From Quercus robur (taxonomy: Eukaryota; Streptophyta; Magnoliopsida; Fagales; Fagaceae), in the NCBI RefSeq assembly GCF_932294415.1, contig NC_065538.1, forward strand, positions 20,048,167-20,112,166: a stretch of DNA of 64,000 bases. Reading direction: 5' to 3'. The first letter of the stretch is position 1, and every line of letters begins with the position of its first letter. Below, one piece after another: positions 48,624 to 59,107 of the stretch. The position numbers were made by a program, and so were the translations under genes. The notes beneath the pieces are model-generated. The model searched no databases. It was not told the DNA's origin and worked only from the letters and a program-made list of their open reading frames with translations.

Positions 48624-50061
48624 AACCCAATTTTGTTTAAAAAATGTTTGCATGGAAATGTGATTGGTGTCATTTTTCAATAATATAAATATCTAAATTA
48701 CTTTTTTGTAATTAATAACATATCAATTTATAAGATTTTTGTAATAAAATTTGAATCAAGACACAAAAATTAACTATGATATTTGGGCTAATAACAAGCA
48801 TCACCAAGATTATTTTAAAATATCACATTTGCTCCATAATTACAAACGGTATTTGATAGTACTGTTTGTGAATTTCTCTTCCAAAAACTAATTTGTGCTT
48901 AAAACAAACAAATCTTATTCAGAGTTATTGGAATTGACTTAAAATAAAGGAAATATAAAGATAAAACAAAATTGACTTGATAAGTTATGAAAAAGTTGTG
49001 AAAACTGTAACATTTTTGTTCAAAATATCATCCATAAAAATAAAAGTCCCCGTGCAAGCTTTGGTTTAGTTAAGACCACGAATTAGTTTTGAGGAAAAGT
49101 ACCCAAAAACTGTCTAGTATTATTTGTGGTTAGGAAGCAAATAAAATATTTTTAAAAAAATGATTTTTGTATTTTACTTAATTTATAATGTCACTAAAAT
49201 CATTCTTCTTGAATAATTGAGTTTTTATTTTCAGAAATTCTTTATTATAGATCGCTTTGAACCCTAAAACTATTGTTCTTCAAATTTTTGATTTGGTCGA
49301 TCCCAAACAATTATATTCATTGCATTGAGCATAATTTGATGAAATTTCTTCATCATCTTCTGATAATTGAGAAAGAAAATCTAATAACTGTTGTTTGCCT
49401 TGGAACTTGCATATGCTATAGTTGGTTTGAATTGTGCTTTCGAGAAGGACAACACTTGATACTTTATTAATCCTTCAAGGTTTGTTTCTGAACCAGTTTT
49501 ATCGTTTTAAGCTATAGTTCAATATGAACATTAGTGCACATGAAAACTCTAGGTATCTTTAAAAAGGTCATTAAAAGTTAATGCACATTTTAATAATTAT
49601 ACTTTGTTACGGTTCTTAGATATGTTTGGCAATCATTAAAAATCTTCATTGTTTACTGCTTTCAATAGTCCTCGTTGCAACTACCACACACCCTGAATGC
49701 GATGATCACTCCACAAGTATGAGTACTTGTAGAGTGTAGGGAGTAAAGACAAGATTCAAGTCTTCAGGAAAGAGATTTATGCACATATATACTTAAATTA
49801 GGTTAGAGTAAAATTTCTATCTCATATCAAAATAGTCATTTTTGCACTAATTCACACTACATAATTGAAATAATTATTTTTATCAAATTTTTCTATCTTA
49901 AATGGGTTATGTTAATGGGTACCTTTAGGGCAATTGTTAATAAATCATTTCAAGAAAATTTTTATAACACATTTATAGGAAATAGAAAAAGCTGTCAAAA
50001 CATTAATTAATTTTTTTTTTCATAAAACTTTTTAAAAATAGTTTATTAAAAAATACCCTTA
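48624..50061. other. Downstream DNA of the peroxidase, no gene seen
   Basis: AT-rich and largely co-linear with 55695-57225. Conserved between copies only by duplication; no coding sequence is supported. Confidence 0.75.
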
Positions 50062-50298
50062 TGTTGCGTTTGGATAATATGATTTGGGCATTTGAATTTG
50101 GATTTAAGTCATTAAAATCTAAATAACTTGTTTGGAAAGTTTAAAAAAGGTAAAGGATTTTGATTAAACAAATCCACTAAGGATTTTAAACCTTTAAATT
50201 GCTTAGATTTGAAATAATTCCTAAAATCAATGGATTTAAAATCCCTTTATTTCAAATCTATTAATTTAAAATTCAAATCCAAATTCCCAAACGCTACC
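50062..50298. mobile_element. Tourist-like (PIF/Harbinger) MITE
   Basis: The left end is TGTTGCGTTTGGATA. The right end, reverse complemented, is GGTAGCGTTTGGGAA. TTA flanks it on both sides (50059-50061 and 50299-50301). The duplicated segment has the uninterrupted ATACTCTTAGGACATC near 57227, a pre-insertion site with a single TTA. The 237-bp body is built from inverted ATTTGAATTTGGATT-like words. Confidence 0.93.
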
Positions 50299-50431
50299 TT
50301 AGGGCATCCATTTACTTTTTCCATCTTAAATTAATCCTATAATCTGTCCTCAATAATGTTGTGCCTTTGTACATTAGTCTTTTATCAAAACTCATTCCTA
50401 AAACATGTATTTTGGAAAGATCAACACTTAT

Positions 50432-52401
50432 CTAACACCCCTAAAAAAGAAAAGAAAAAGAAAAAAATAAAAAAGAAAGAGAAAGAAAGGATGGAAGGAA
50501 CTCCAATATTTGGATGGTCAAGTATGAAGTCTCTGCCATCACATTACCCATAAAAATGCAATTTCTGCGGAGGACCAATATACGGCGTCAAATTTGTTGC
50601 AGCAAAACCTTGATGGTTTTATTATTTGTTTCTTCCACTGGGGTTGTTTCGATTTTGCTGATAATGTGCGTTGGAAGGTATTATTGTGCACAAAAGGACT
50701 TGTACTTAATATTTGGTCAATCAACCAATACAAAAAGCAACGTCCTGCACATATCATCGAGATTGTGCTTACATCTAAAACAGGTTTCACTTAATCTTTT
50801 CATGCCCAACTCCTCTTATCTTGAATTTCGGAATCATGGAAATAAAAGTAAATTGTTTCACATATGTTTTAGTAGCAAAGAGAGCTAAAATTTCTATCAT
50901 TTTTTTTTTTTGAGCTAAAACTTTTGCCAATCTTCTATTATTTATTATTCATATTCATCGAAACGAAAATACAGCATATATGCTTGGAGATGATTCATAT
51001 GATGGAATTACACACAGCCCACGTTTAACAATTAAACAAGATCTACTGAACGAGGCTGAGTTCGTAGACTAAGAAATGCCTGGAGCAGCTAGAAGCGTAT
51101 AGATTGCAAAGCCAGGCCCATTTCTTGTGAATATCTTAGCACGATTGATTATTACTGGTAGCTGGGTTGATAAATGAATCGTAATATAATGACACTAATT
51201 ATATACCCACGCCACTCAATACATGTGAATATATAATTATGTGAAATGGTATAATGTATAATTTATTTTTAAATTTTATTGTAGATAATTTATTTTCTCT
51301 AAAAACTAAACAATTTTTAAAAGTAATTTCTACCCCTTTCTTTTTACAAATATATAATTTTATTATTTTTGTGTCTTATTCATATTATTCTTTTTTGAAG
51401 TGACCCATATTCTCCTATCTATTATTATTATGCATTATGTTTTCCTTTTCTTTGTTTTTGGTACAAGGATAACTAAAAATTTTTAAGTTTCATATTTTTC
51501 ATCCTTTGAAGTTGACCAAAATGAACCAAAGTGGACCAAATAGACAGAACAAGATCGAAATAAACCCAACAGATCAAAATGGAACCAATGGACCGAAATG
51601 AACTAGAATGGACCCAACAAACCAACATAGACCGCAATGTACCGAAGTGAATTGAAACAGACCGAAATGCTACGCAGATGCAACTCAACAAGAGAATATA
51701 ATTTTGTTAGGCATGCCATAATCCATATAATTTAGGATTAATGCTAGCTATTGATAAAAACAAATGAATAAATAAACCTTTTGGAATCCTCTCTTAAAAT
51801 GACTTAAGAATAACTCAAACTCAATAATCAGCCCTATGAAATTGGCCTATTATGTCACATCTTCTGGGAATATGAGACCATGGTATATCAGCCTTTGTAG
51901 GCAGCGCTATGAAATTGGCCTCTCCTAATATGGCACAGTGACGCACAAACTTTGGTAGTTTGTTTCTTGAAACTCAGAAATTAGAAAATAATGTGAGGTA
52001 ATTCTAAGTTGTGCTATAGGATCAAGGTGGCTAATGTCTTACGGTTTAATTAACACCGCCAATTAAATAGAGAGTTCGTTTGAATTGTAAGAACAACACA
52101 AAACCAACAAAAAGAGTACTACTGCAATTAAACAATATAAAGACTTAAGAGAAAATAAAAGTGGCAAAGAAAAACTAAAAATATTGCTGAGAGAGAGAGA
52201 GAGAGAGAGGCTTTTAATTAGTGCAAGGAATGTGCAAAGAAGATTCCATCAACGAAGCAAACAACATTCATCACAGCTAAGAAAAAGTTAGGTAAACAAA
52301 ATATGAAAAACATGCTCTTTATTAATAATATTATAATCGTTTATTATTACAGTGACCACCATTAAGTTGGTGATATGCCACAAACAACAGCATTCCGCTT
52401 A
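50432..52401. other. Intergenic, no recognised gene
   Basis: Contains a purine-rich stretch at 50440-50490, open frames at 50514-50888 with no family match I recognise, and a minisatellite near 51505. A GA microsatellite lies at 52188-52210. Confidence 0.6.
51505..51672. repeat. Degenerate ~10-bp minisatellite
   Basis: Variants of GACCGAAATG / GAACCAAAGTG / GACCAAA run through this stretch with irregular spacing. Confidence 0.75.
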
Positions 52402-52503
52402 CTAGCTTTTGGTGCAGAAATCTTTGCGCACAAATATCTGCCAATATAGACGACCACCCACCATCTTGATCACATGATCTAGGAATGAAACGTTGTACAC
52501 CAT
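52402..52503 (-). CDS. Possible 33-residue small ORF with promoter-like upstream DNA
   Basis: A minus-strand ATG at 52503 opens a frame starting MVYNVSFLDHVIKMVGG and ending in DFCTKS, closed by tandem stops TAG TAA. About 105 bp upstream is a well-formed plant TATA box, CCTATATAAACCC (minus strand, 52608-52620). A GA-rich, ATG-poor leader lies between the two. I do not recognise the peptide: no cleavable signal or cysteine pattern of a known peptide hormone family is visible. It may be a small peptide gene, the first exon of something lost (AAGATG|GTGGGT could be a donor), or chance. Confidence 0.3.
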   Translation of the reverse strand: MVYNVSFLDHVIKMVGGRLYWQIFVRKDFCTKS

Positions 52504-53232
52504 CTTTTTTTCTTGTTCTTGTTCTTTTCTTCTATTTTTTTTCTCTCTCTCTCTTGTAGTCTTCTTCTTTGCTTTTCAATATGCAAGAAATGAGTGATAT
52601 AAGTTGGGTTTATATAGGCTTTAGCAAAGATGGGAATATTTATCACTCATTAATTTTCAGATATGTACTGAAAAAATAAAAATACACTCCTTCAGACATG
52701 CGTGCATGTCTTGCTATATACTAATGTTGTTATTTTGTTTCCATATTAAGCAAACGTAGGGAATACACAAACTTATATTATTCATGTAATCTTTCTGTAT
52801 TTGGTAAGTACAACATTTGTATTGTCCAAACTACCGATAAAATATCAAATGGAGAAGGGGTACAATTACTCTCCAATAAAAGAGAGGAGCGGGGTATAAC
52901 ATGATTACCATGTTATTCTCTTAATAGCGTTCTATAGAAATCAAATACAACCATTCTCCTTATCAAAAAAAAAAATACAACCATTCTCAAATATATTTAC
53001 GTAATCAACTTGCTTTATTCCTTTTATTCCGAGAAATTATTCACAATTATGTGAATGCGTAAAGGTTAATTTCTTCGTATTCCTCGTTGATTGTCAGTTG
53101 TCACTGCATTTTCATGCTATTTCTTGCCATTTCAAACAAACCATGTGATCTAGTAACTAGAACTTTTAACGGATCTCATGGGCAAAAAAATTGAAAATAA
53201 ACTATATGATTAATTTCATATGACATTATATA

Positions 53233-53555
53233 TGTTAGAGATATATTAGCCCATTAGCATAGGCCCAAGCCTAATTCTACTTTATGTGCAAGCCAAGTCT
53301 CCTACTTGTACTAGAAGTCTATTAGTCTAGGGTTTAGTCTACTATATATACACATGTTATGATTCATTGTAACACAGGATTTGTACTACACTCTAATATA
53401 TTATTAATGTAGCTCTTTAGGGTTTCCTCCGTGGATGTAGGCCGTTAGGCTGAACCACGTAACTTTCGTGTGTTATTGTGTTTTATACTTTATGCTTTCG
53501 CTTCGGCATCTATACTAGCATATTCAACATGGTGTATCAATGCTAATATTTAACA
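53233..53555 (+). repeat. 5-prime LTR of the TRIM
   Basis: 323 bp. Contains CTACTATATATACAC (TATA-like, about 53339-53353). Confidence 0.95.
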
Positions 53556-53848
53556 TGGTATCAGAGCCACCTTCTTGTGGCCATGGTTTTCTGTCCTAGC
53601 GGTATATTTAAGAGCAATCTTTGTCTTCCTCGGTGTTTTTCTTCGCTGCGTTCATCTTCTTTGGCTTCCTACTGCTGCCGTCAAAACTCTCCGGTATAGT
53701 CAAGCCACCGTTAGAAGTCGCATCAACACTGCAAGACCATTGCCTTCCTCAAACTACCGTCACAGAGCCAAGTTTCATTCAAGGGATCTTCTCAACCTTA
53801 TCAAATCTCAAGATTTCATCAAGCTTCCATCTTGAGTTTGAGAGGGGG

Positions 53849-54171
53849 TGTTAGAGATATATTAGCCCATTAGCATAGGCCCAAGCCTAATTCTACTTTG
53901 TGTGCAAGCCAAGTCTCCTACTTGTACTAGAAGTCTATTAGTCTAGGGTTTAGTCTACTATATATACACATGTTATGATTCATTGTAACACATGATTTGT
54001 ACTACACTCTAATATATTATTAATGTAGCTCTTTAGGGTTTCCTCCGTGGATGTAGGCCGTTAGGCTGAACCACGTAACTTTCGTGTGTTATTGTGTTTT
54101 ATACTTTATGCTTTCGCTTCGGCATCTATACTATCATATTCAACATGGTGTATCAATGCTAATATTTAACA
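53849..54171 (+). repeat. 3-prime LTR of the TRIM
   Basis: Same length as its partner. The three differences are A/G, G/T and G/T substitutions. Confidence 0.95.
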
Positions 54172-54176
54172 ATATA

Positions 54177-55074
54177 GATAAGTTTCTGTAAATCATTATA
54201 GTTTTTTTACGATAGGATTTGAAATATAGCATTTGTTTTATAGACACTGATCGAGTTGGGACAATTATATATCATGTTTTCAATATGTGTAAGTTCTCAC
54301 TCACATTGCTTTATAGTGTATTGTGTATTGTAGTATAACTTGTCATACTTTGCTCTAAAAATGATCAAGTTTTTTAGTGAAATTTGTGATGTTTCTTTAT
54401 GCTAGAATCTCATTTCTTATCTCTTGTTTCTATCTCTTGTTAGTATGTGTTTTTTTATTTTAAAAAAGAAAAAAATTTCTCAACCCACAATGTATATATG
54501 GATCTTACAAGTACGTGAGACTCATACAATATGAGCGAATATTTACATATATTAGATAACGCATAATGCCTCATTGGATTGACACTTTTGGACAATAATT
54601 TTATGAGGCCATTGTCTTATGAAAAAATTACAAAAAAGACCCCTAATGTTTTGATTAATTTCAAATAAATTCCATATATCATTATAAATTGATAATATAG
54701 GGGTTGATGAAATTGACCCAAACTTCAGTGAGTTGCCCTTATGAATAGTGAAATAGCATTCCACTTGTACTAATCGAACTTAATTAGGTTCCAATGTATT
54801 TGATTCTCCAAACCCCCCCCCCCCCCCAAAAAAATGTTCCAATGTATTTCTAAAAAAAATTTCCAATGTTTTATTTCTATTAATTATTTTATTTTTATAG
54901 ATAGAGAGAGATATTGGTTTAAGTTATGCTTAGTCTAACTTTATAAGAGTTACATAATTTTTACACTGTATATTCTAAAAAAGTCTAATGGTTAAAAATA
55001 AACAACTACCATGTTATCAATTTAAAATTAATGTTTTATCTTGTATTCTCATGGTGGCCTAAGCAACGGTGGTT
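54177..55074. other. Intergenic, no gene seen
   Basis: AT-rich. Includes a poly-C run at about 54811-54827 followed by A-run and a short repeated TTCCAATGT word. Confidence 0.7.
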
Positions 55075-55160
55075 AAAATACCCTCTAGCTAGTAAAACCC
55101 TAAAGCATTCTAAATCAACTATATACAGTCACAATATCTTGAATTTGCTGTTTGGTTGCA

Positions 55161-55460
55161 GGAGCTCATACTCTGGGCATAGGAAATTACCGAAACTTTC
55201 AGGAGCGGCTTGGGACAGTAGTTGATCCCACATTGTCAACTATCTTCTCGTTGGCGCTGCAAACTATTTGTACCGCGAACCTTATTCATCGGATGTATGA
55301 TGACACTGCAGGAGCTCATACTCTGGGCATAGGAAATTACCGAAACTTTCAGGAGCGGCTTGGGACAGTAGTTGATCCCACATTGTCAACTATCTTCTCG
55401 TTGGCGCTGCAAACTATTTGTACCGCGAACCTTATTCATCGGATGTATGATGACACTGCC
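55161..55460 (+). repeat. 150-bp in-frame tandem duplication
   Basis: Two units, 55161-55310 and 55311-55460, identical except the final base (A versus C). TGCAG|GAGCTCATAC stands at the start of both, so the splice-acceptor AG has been duplicated too. Confidence 0.97.
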
Positions 55461-55694
55461 CTCATTTTTGACAATCAGTACTTCATTGACATCCAAAATG
55501 GGAGAGGACTGCTCAAGATTGATCCTAAGATTGCAAGAGATCCAAGGACAATGCCTCATGTAATTAGGTTTGGGAATGACATGCAGCGGTTTTTCAATAA
55601 GTTCTTTTCTGGGTTTCTGAAGCTATCAAGCCACAAGGTTTTAGGTGGAGAAGAGGGAGAGATTAGAAGGGACTGTAGGTACAAAAATAACTAG
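55161..55694 (+). pseudogene. Orphan last exon of a class III peroxidase with internal tandem duplication
   Basis: Only the exon-4 equivalent is present; no exons 1-3 exist between 50431 and here. It encodes GAHTLGIGNYRNF (the usual Gly-Ala-His is kept, unlike the gene at 37731), then FDNQYFIDIQNGRGLLKID, RFFNKFFSGFLKLSSHKV and GEIRRDC, ending at the same stop. The first 50 codons occur twice in direct tandem (55161-55310 and 55311-55460). Near residue 43 of each unit, a one-base insertion and a nearby ~13-base deletion (relative to 48226-48623) cancel out, leaving a short altered stretch NLIHRMY. Without upstream exons it should not make an enzyme. Confidence 0.85.
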
Positions 55695-56841
55695 AACCCA
55701 ATTTTGGTTAAAAAATGTTTGCATGGAAATGCGTTTACGAATTGATATGGTAAAATAAGGTGATTGGTGTCATTTTTCAATGATATAAATATCTAAGTTA
55801 CTTTTTTTTTTTTTTTTGTAATTAATAACATATCAATTTATAAGATTTTCATAATAAAATTTGAATCAAAACACAAAAATTACCTATGATATTTGGGCTA
55901 ATAAAAGGCATCACCAAGATTATTTTAAAATATCACATTTGCTTCAAAATTACAAACGGTACTGGATAGTACTGTTTGTGAATTTCTCTTCCAAAAACTA
56001 ATTTGTGCTTTAAACAAACAAATCTTATTCAGAGTTGTTGGAATTGATTTATAATAAAGAAAGTATAAAGACAAAACAAAATTGACCTTGATAATTATGA
56101 AAAAGTTGTGAAAACTGTAGCATTGTTGTTCAAAATATCACCCATAAAAATAAAAGTCCCCGTGAAAGCTTTGGTTTAGTTAAGGCCACGAATTAGTTTT
56201 GAGGAAAAATGCCCAAAAATTGTCACAGTTATTTGTGGTTAGGAAGCAAATTAAATATTTTTGAAAAAAATGATTTTTTATTTTACTTAATTTATAATGT
56301 CACTAAAATCTTTCTTCTTGAGTAATTGAGTTTTTATTTTACAGAAATTCTTTATTATAGATAGCTTTCAACCCTAAAACTATTGTTCTTCAAATTTTGT
56401 ATTTGGACATGATTCGCGGTAAAGGTCGATCCCAAACAATTACTTTCATTTCATTGAGCATAATTTGATAAAATTTCTTCTTCATCTTCTGATAATAGAG
56501 AAAGACAATCTAATAACTGTTGTTTGCCTTGGAACTTGCATATGCTAGTTAGTTTGAATTGTGCTTTCGAGGAGGACAACACTTGATACTTTATTAATCC
56601 TTCAAGGTGGATTTCTGAACCAGTTTTATTGTTTTAAGCTAAAGTTCAATTCAAAGTGCACGAGCAAGCTACTTGCCACAATATGAACATTAAAGAGAGT
56701 TGGTTTTAATCTTTTTGAAGAAGGACTCTAGGTTTCTTGAAAAGGGTCATTAAAAGTTAATGCACATTTTAATAATTATACTTTGTTACAGTTGTTAGAT
56801 ATGTATCCAAGAATTAAGTCATTTTAGTATACACTATCGTC

Positions 56842-56846
<5 letters not shown>

Positions 56847-56886
<40 letters not shown>
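56847..56886. repeat. Poly-T tract
   Basis: A T-run of about 40 bp, absent from the co-linear position in copy 1. Confidence 0.9.
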
Positions 56887-56889
<3 letters not shown>

Positions 56890-57568
56890 TTTATCTCCTC
56901 TTCTCGTGTGTATTAAAAAAATACTTAGTATTTTCAAAAAGCAAAAAAGATATGTTTGGCAATCATTAAAGAATCTTCACTGTTTAGTGTTCTCAATAGT
57001 CCTCGTTGCACTAATTTACAATACATAATTTGAAATAATTATTTTGACCAAAATTTTCTAACTTAAATGAGTCATGTTAATAGGTTCTCATAAGGCAATT
57101 GTTAATAAATCATTTCAAGAAAATTTTTATATCGCTTTTATAGGAAATAGAAAATGCTATCAAAACATTAATTGATTTCTTTTCTTTTTTCATAAAAACT
57201 TTCTTAAAATAATTTATTAAAAAAATACTCTTAGGACATCTGTTAACTTTTTTCATCTTGAATTAACCCTATAATCTATCCTCAATAATGTTGTGCCGTT
57301 GCACATTAGCCTTTTTTGTTTTGTTTTTTTTATTATTATTTTAAATCAAAACTCATTCGTAAAACATGTATTTTGGAAAGATCAACACTTAGAGAAGTTC
57401 TCGGTAAGGTGAGTGGTTGTTCCTTCTCTCTGTACTGTAGCATAGAGCGTTTCCCTTCTCTTTGAGAAGGAAGGTGAGTTACCTCTAGTAACAATGTTAC
57501 TAGTAGGGCTAGGGGTCTAATCTGTTGTGGGGCTTGGGATACTAGATGAGGTTTAGGTATGAAGGACA

Positions 57569-58034
57569 TTGATATTAGATGAAAAAAGCTCCCTATCAGA
57601 TACGGAGAGCAAGAATGTTGATTTATCAAAGGACAAAAGGAGATCGGGGTTTGTCCTTGCAGCAAAGTTCCTCACTAGAAGGTCTATTACTATTGAGGCA
57701 GTGGCGAGAACTTTTAGGCCGAGATGGCATACAAGGAGGAACTTTGAGGTTAGTGTCACCGGTGATAATGTGGTTTTGATAGTATTTGAGTTGGAAGTCA
57801 ACGTAGAAAAGGTTCTCCAGGGACATCCTTGGACTTTTAATAGAAACTTGGTTGTCTTACAAAGGTACGATGGCTCAACATAGGTCTCAAACCTTTGTTT
57901 CGATACGGCATCTTTCTAGGTCCAGATTCACAATCTTCCCTTTTCTTTGACGGTTGAGGAGGCTTTTAGTATTGGGAAAACCCTAGGCATAGTGTCGATA
58001 CCAAAGGATATCACTGAGATGAAAAGGGGGTAGT
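57569..58034 (+). pseudogene. LINE ORF1 fragment (DUF4283-like)
   Basis: The frame reads LAAKFLTRRSITIEAVARTF, RPRWHTRRNFEV, VLIVFELEVNVEKVLQGHPW and NRNLVVLQRYDGS. This is the DUF4283 pattern found at the start of plant L1-type ORF1 and related retroelement proteins. After a stop at 57881 the same frame continues with VQIHNLPFSLTVEEAFSIGK, the next conserved block. The rest of the LINE is absent: the LTR of element 3 begins at 58113. The domain assignment is from recognition of these conserved words. Confidence 0.75.
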
Positions 58035-58112
58035 TTTATGAGAGTCCATGTTGCGATCGACATTACAAAACCTCTTTGCCGGGGATGGAAAGTTATGTTG
58101 GATCATGACGGA

Positions 58113-59035
58113 TGTTAGGGACATATTTATGTAATTGGCTAATCTTTTGACAAAACGCATTTTACTTGTAATTGGGTAGATCTAGGATGGGTTTAGTATT
58201 TCAAGAAACAAGTGTTCAAGTTAAGTATTGAAGTCAGGCAAGTCTGACCAAGAAACAAGTGAAGGAAGTAATGTTCTTTAAACCTCGATAGCAATCTCGA
58301 GAGAAAGAATTCTATCGAGATTTAATCTTGAAGCTCGACATAAGTTGTATCTGTAGAGAATTACGAAATCAGATTTTCCAGATCTGATTACACGCATATT
58401 CCTATGTATTTGTGTAGGGTTTTCTTTTTCACAACCCTAAACATATATAAGAATTATTTTAATGGTCGTCATGATGTGATGCAAAAGAATAATACATGCA
58501 TTGTGTGACCGAAGGTAGAAATTGTTCTAGTTCATCGTTCTCTCTATAGAAGTTACTACGTCTTTACGCCAAGGGTTTTGTAACCAAGGAGCTTCCTGAT
58601 ATTCATTGTTGATGAACTAAAGAACTTTGCAGCCAATATCTTCTTCAAGTTGGTGAGTTAGTCACATACTGAGATTCGTGCATCATTGGTTATTCACGTA
58701 CTGAGATTCGTGCATTGAACGGAGAGATTACTGCTACAATACAAGTCCAATTGGGTACTAGGGTAAGGATTTAACTATAGATTGGTATTTCGGGATAGGC
58801 CAGAGGATTTGGTAAGATTCCTTATACTTGTAACCACTTATGATTGATAATAATGGATTCTCGAGAGTGATGACCTTAAATTAGTAAACAAATCACCTGT
58901 GTCAAATTTAATTTCCGTTGCATTTAGTTATTTGGTAATTTGTTTGTGCTACCACACTATTGCATGTAATTTGACTAATTAATTAACTTGGGTAATTAAT
59001 TAATTTGCAAAGGGTCAATTCATTTTAACCCAACA
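58113..59035 (+). repeat. 5-prime LTR of element 3
   Basis: Contains CTCGATAGCAATCTCGAG / TCTATCGAGATT words at 58283-58345 and a TATA-like CATATATAAG at 58441-58450. Confidence 0.88.
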
Positions 59036-59037
59036 AG

Positions 59038-59049
59038 TGGCATCAGAGC
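59038..59049 (+). other. Primer-binding site (initiator Met-tRNA type)
   Basis: TGGCATCAGAGC, one base off the common plant form TGGTATCAGAGC, two bases after the LTR end. Confidence 0.85.
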
Positions 59050-59107
59050 GAATACACTCTGATTAGGTTTTAATCATTGCTGTGTGATCCATTGACCCCT
59101 GTTTTTC

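Larger units (their letters stand above)
48132..50431 (+). repeat. Segmental duplication, copy 1
   Basis: From AAATACCCTCTAG to GGAAAGATCAACACTTA, co-linear with 55075-57391. It covers the end of peroxidase intron 3, exon 4 and about 1.8 kb of downstream DNA. It differs from copy 2 by scattered substitutions and by the MITE at 50062-50298. Confidence 0.92.
53233..54171 (+). mobile_element. TRIM (terminal-repeat retrotransposon in miniature)
   Basis: Two 323-bp LTRs (53233-53555 and 53849-54171), each TGTTAGAGATATA to ATATTTAACA, differ at only three positions by eye. ATATA flanks the element on both sides (53228-53232 and 54172-54176). The primer site TGGTATCAGAGCC follows the first LTR directly (53556-53568) and a purine tract GAGAGGGGG precedes the second. 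The 293-bp interior has short frames but no gag or pol. Complete, structurally perfect and probably young. Confidence 0.96.
55075..57391 (+). repeat. Segmental duplication, copy 2
   Basis: Co-linear with 48132-50431. Its left edge lies about 85 bp upstream of the splice acceptor, so only the last exon was copied. It has its own later changes: a 150-bp exon duplication, a ~40-bp T-run insertion near 56847 and a T-rich insertion near 57311. Confidence 0.92.

Noticed and set aside
50514..50888. 124-residue ORF downstream of segmental copy 1
   Set aside because: Open in several frames at once and matches no family I recognise; coding cannot be supported.
53575..53835. 86-residue ORF in the TRIM interior
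   Set aside because: It starts at TTG, overlaps the primer-site region and has no recognisable domain; TRIM interiors are normally non-coding.
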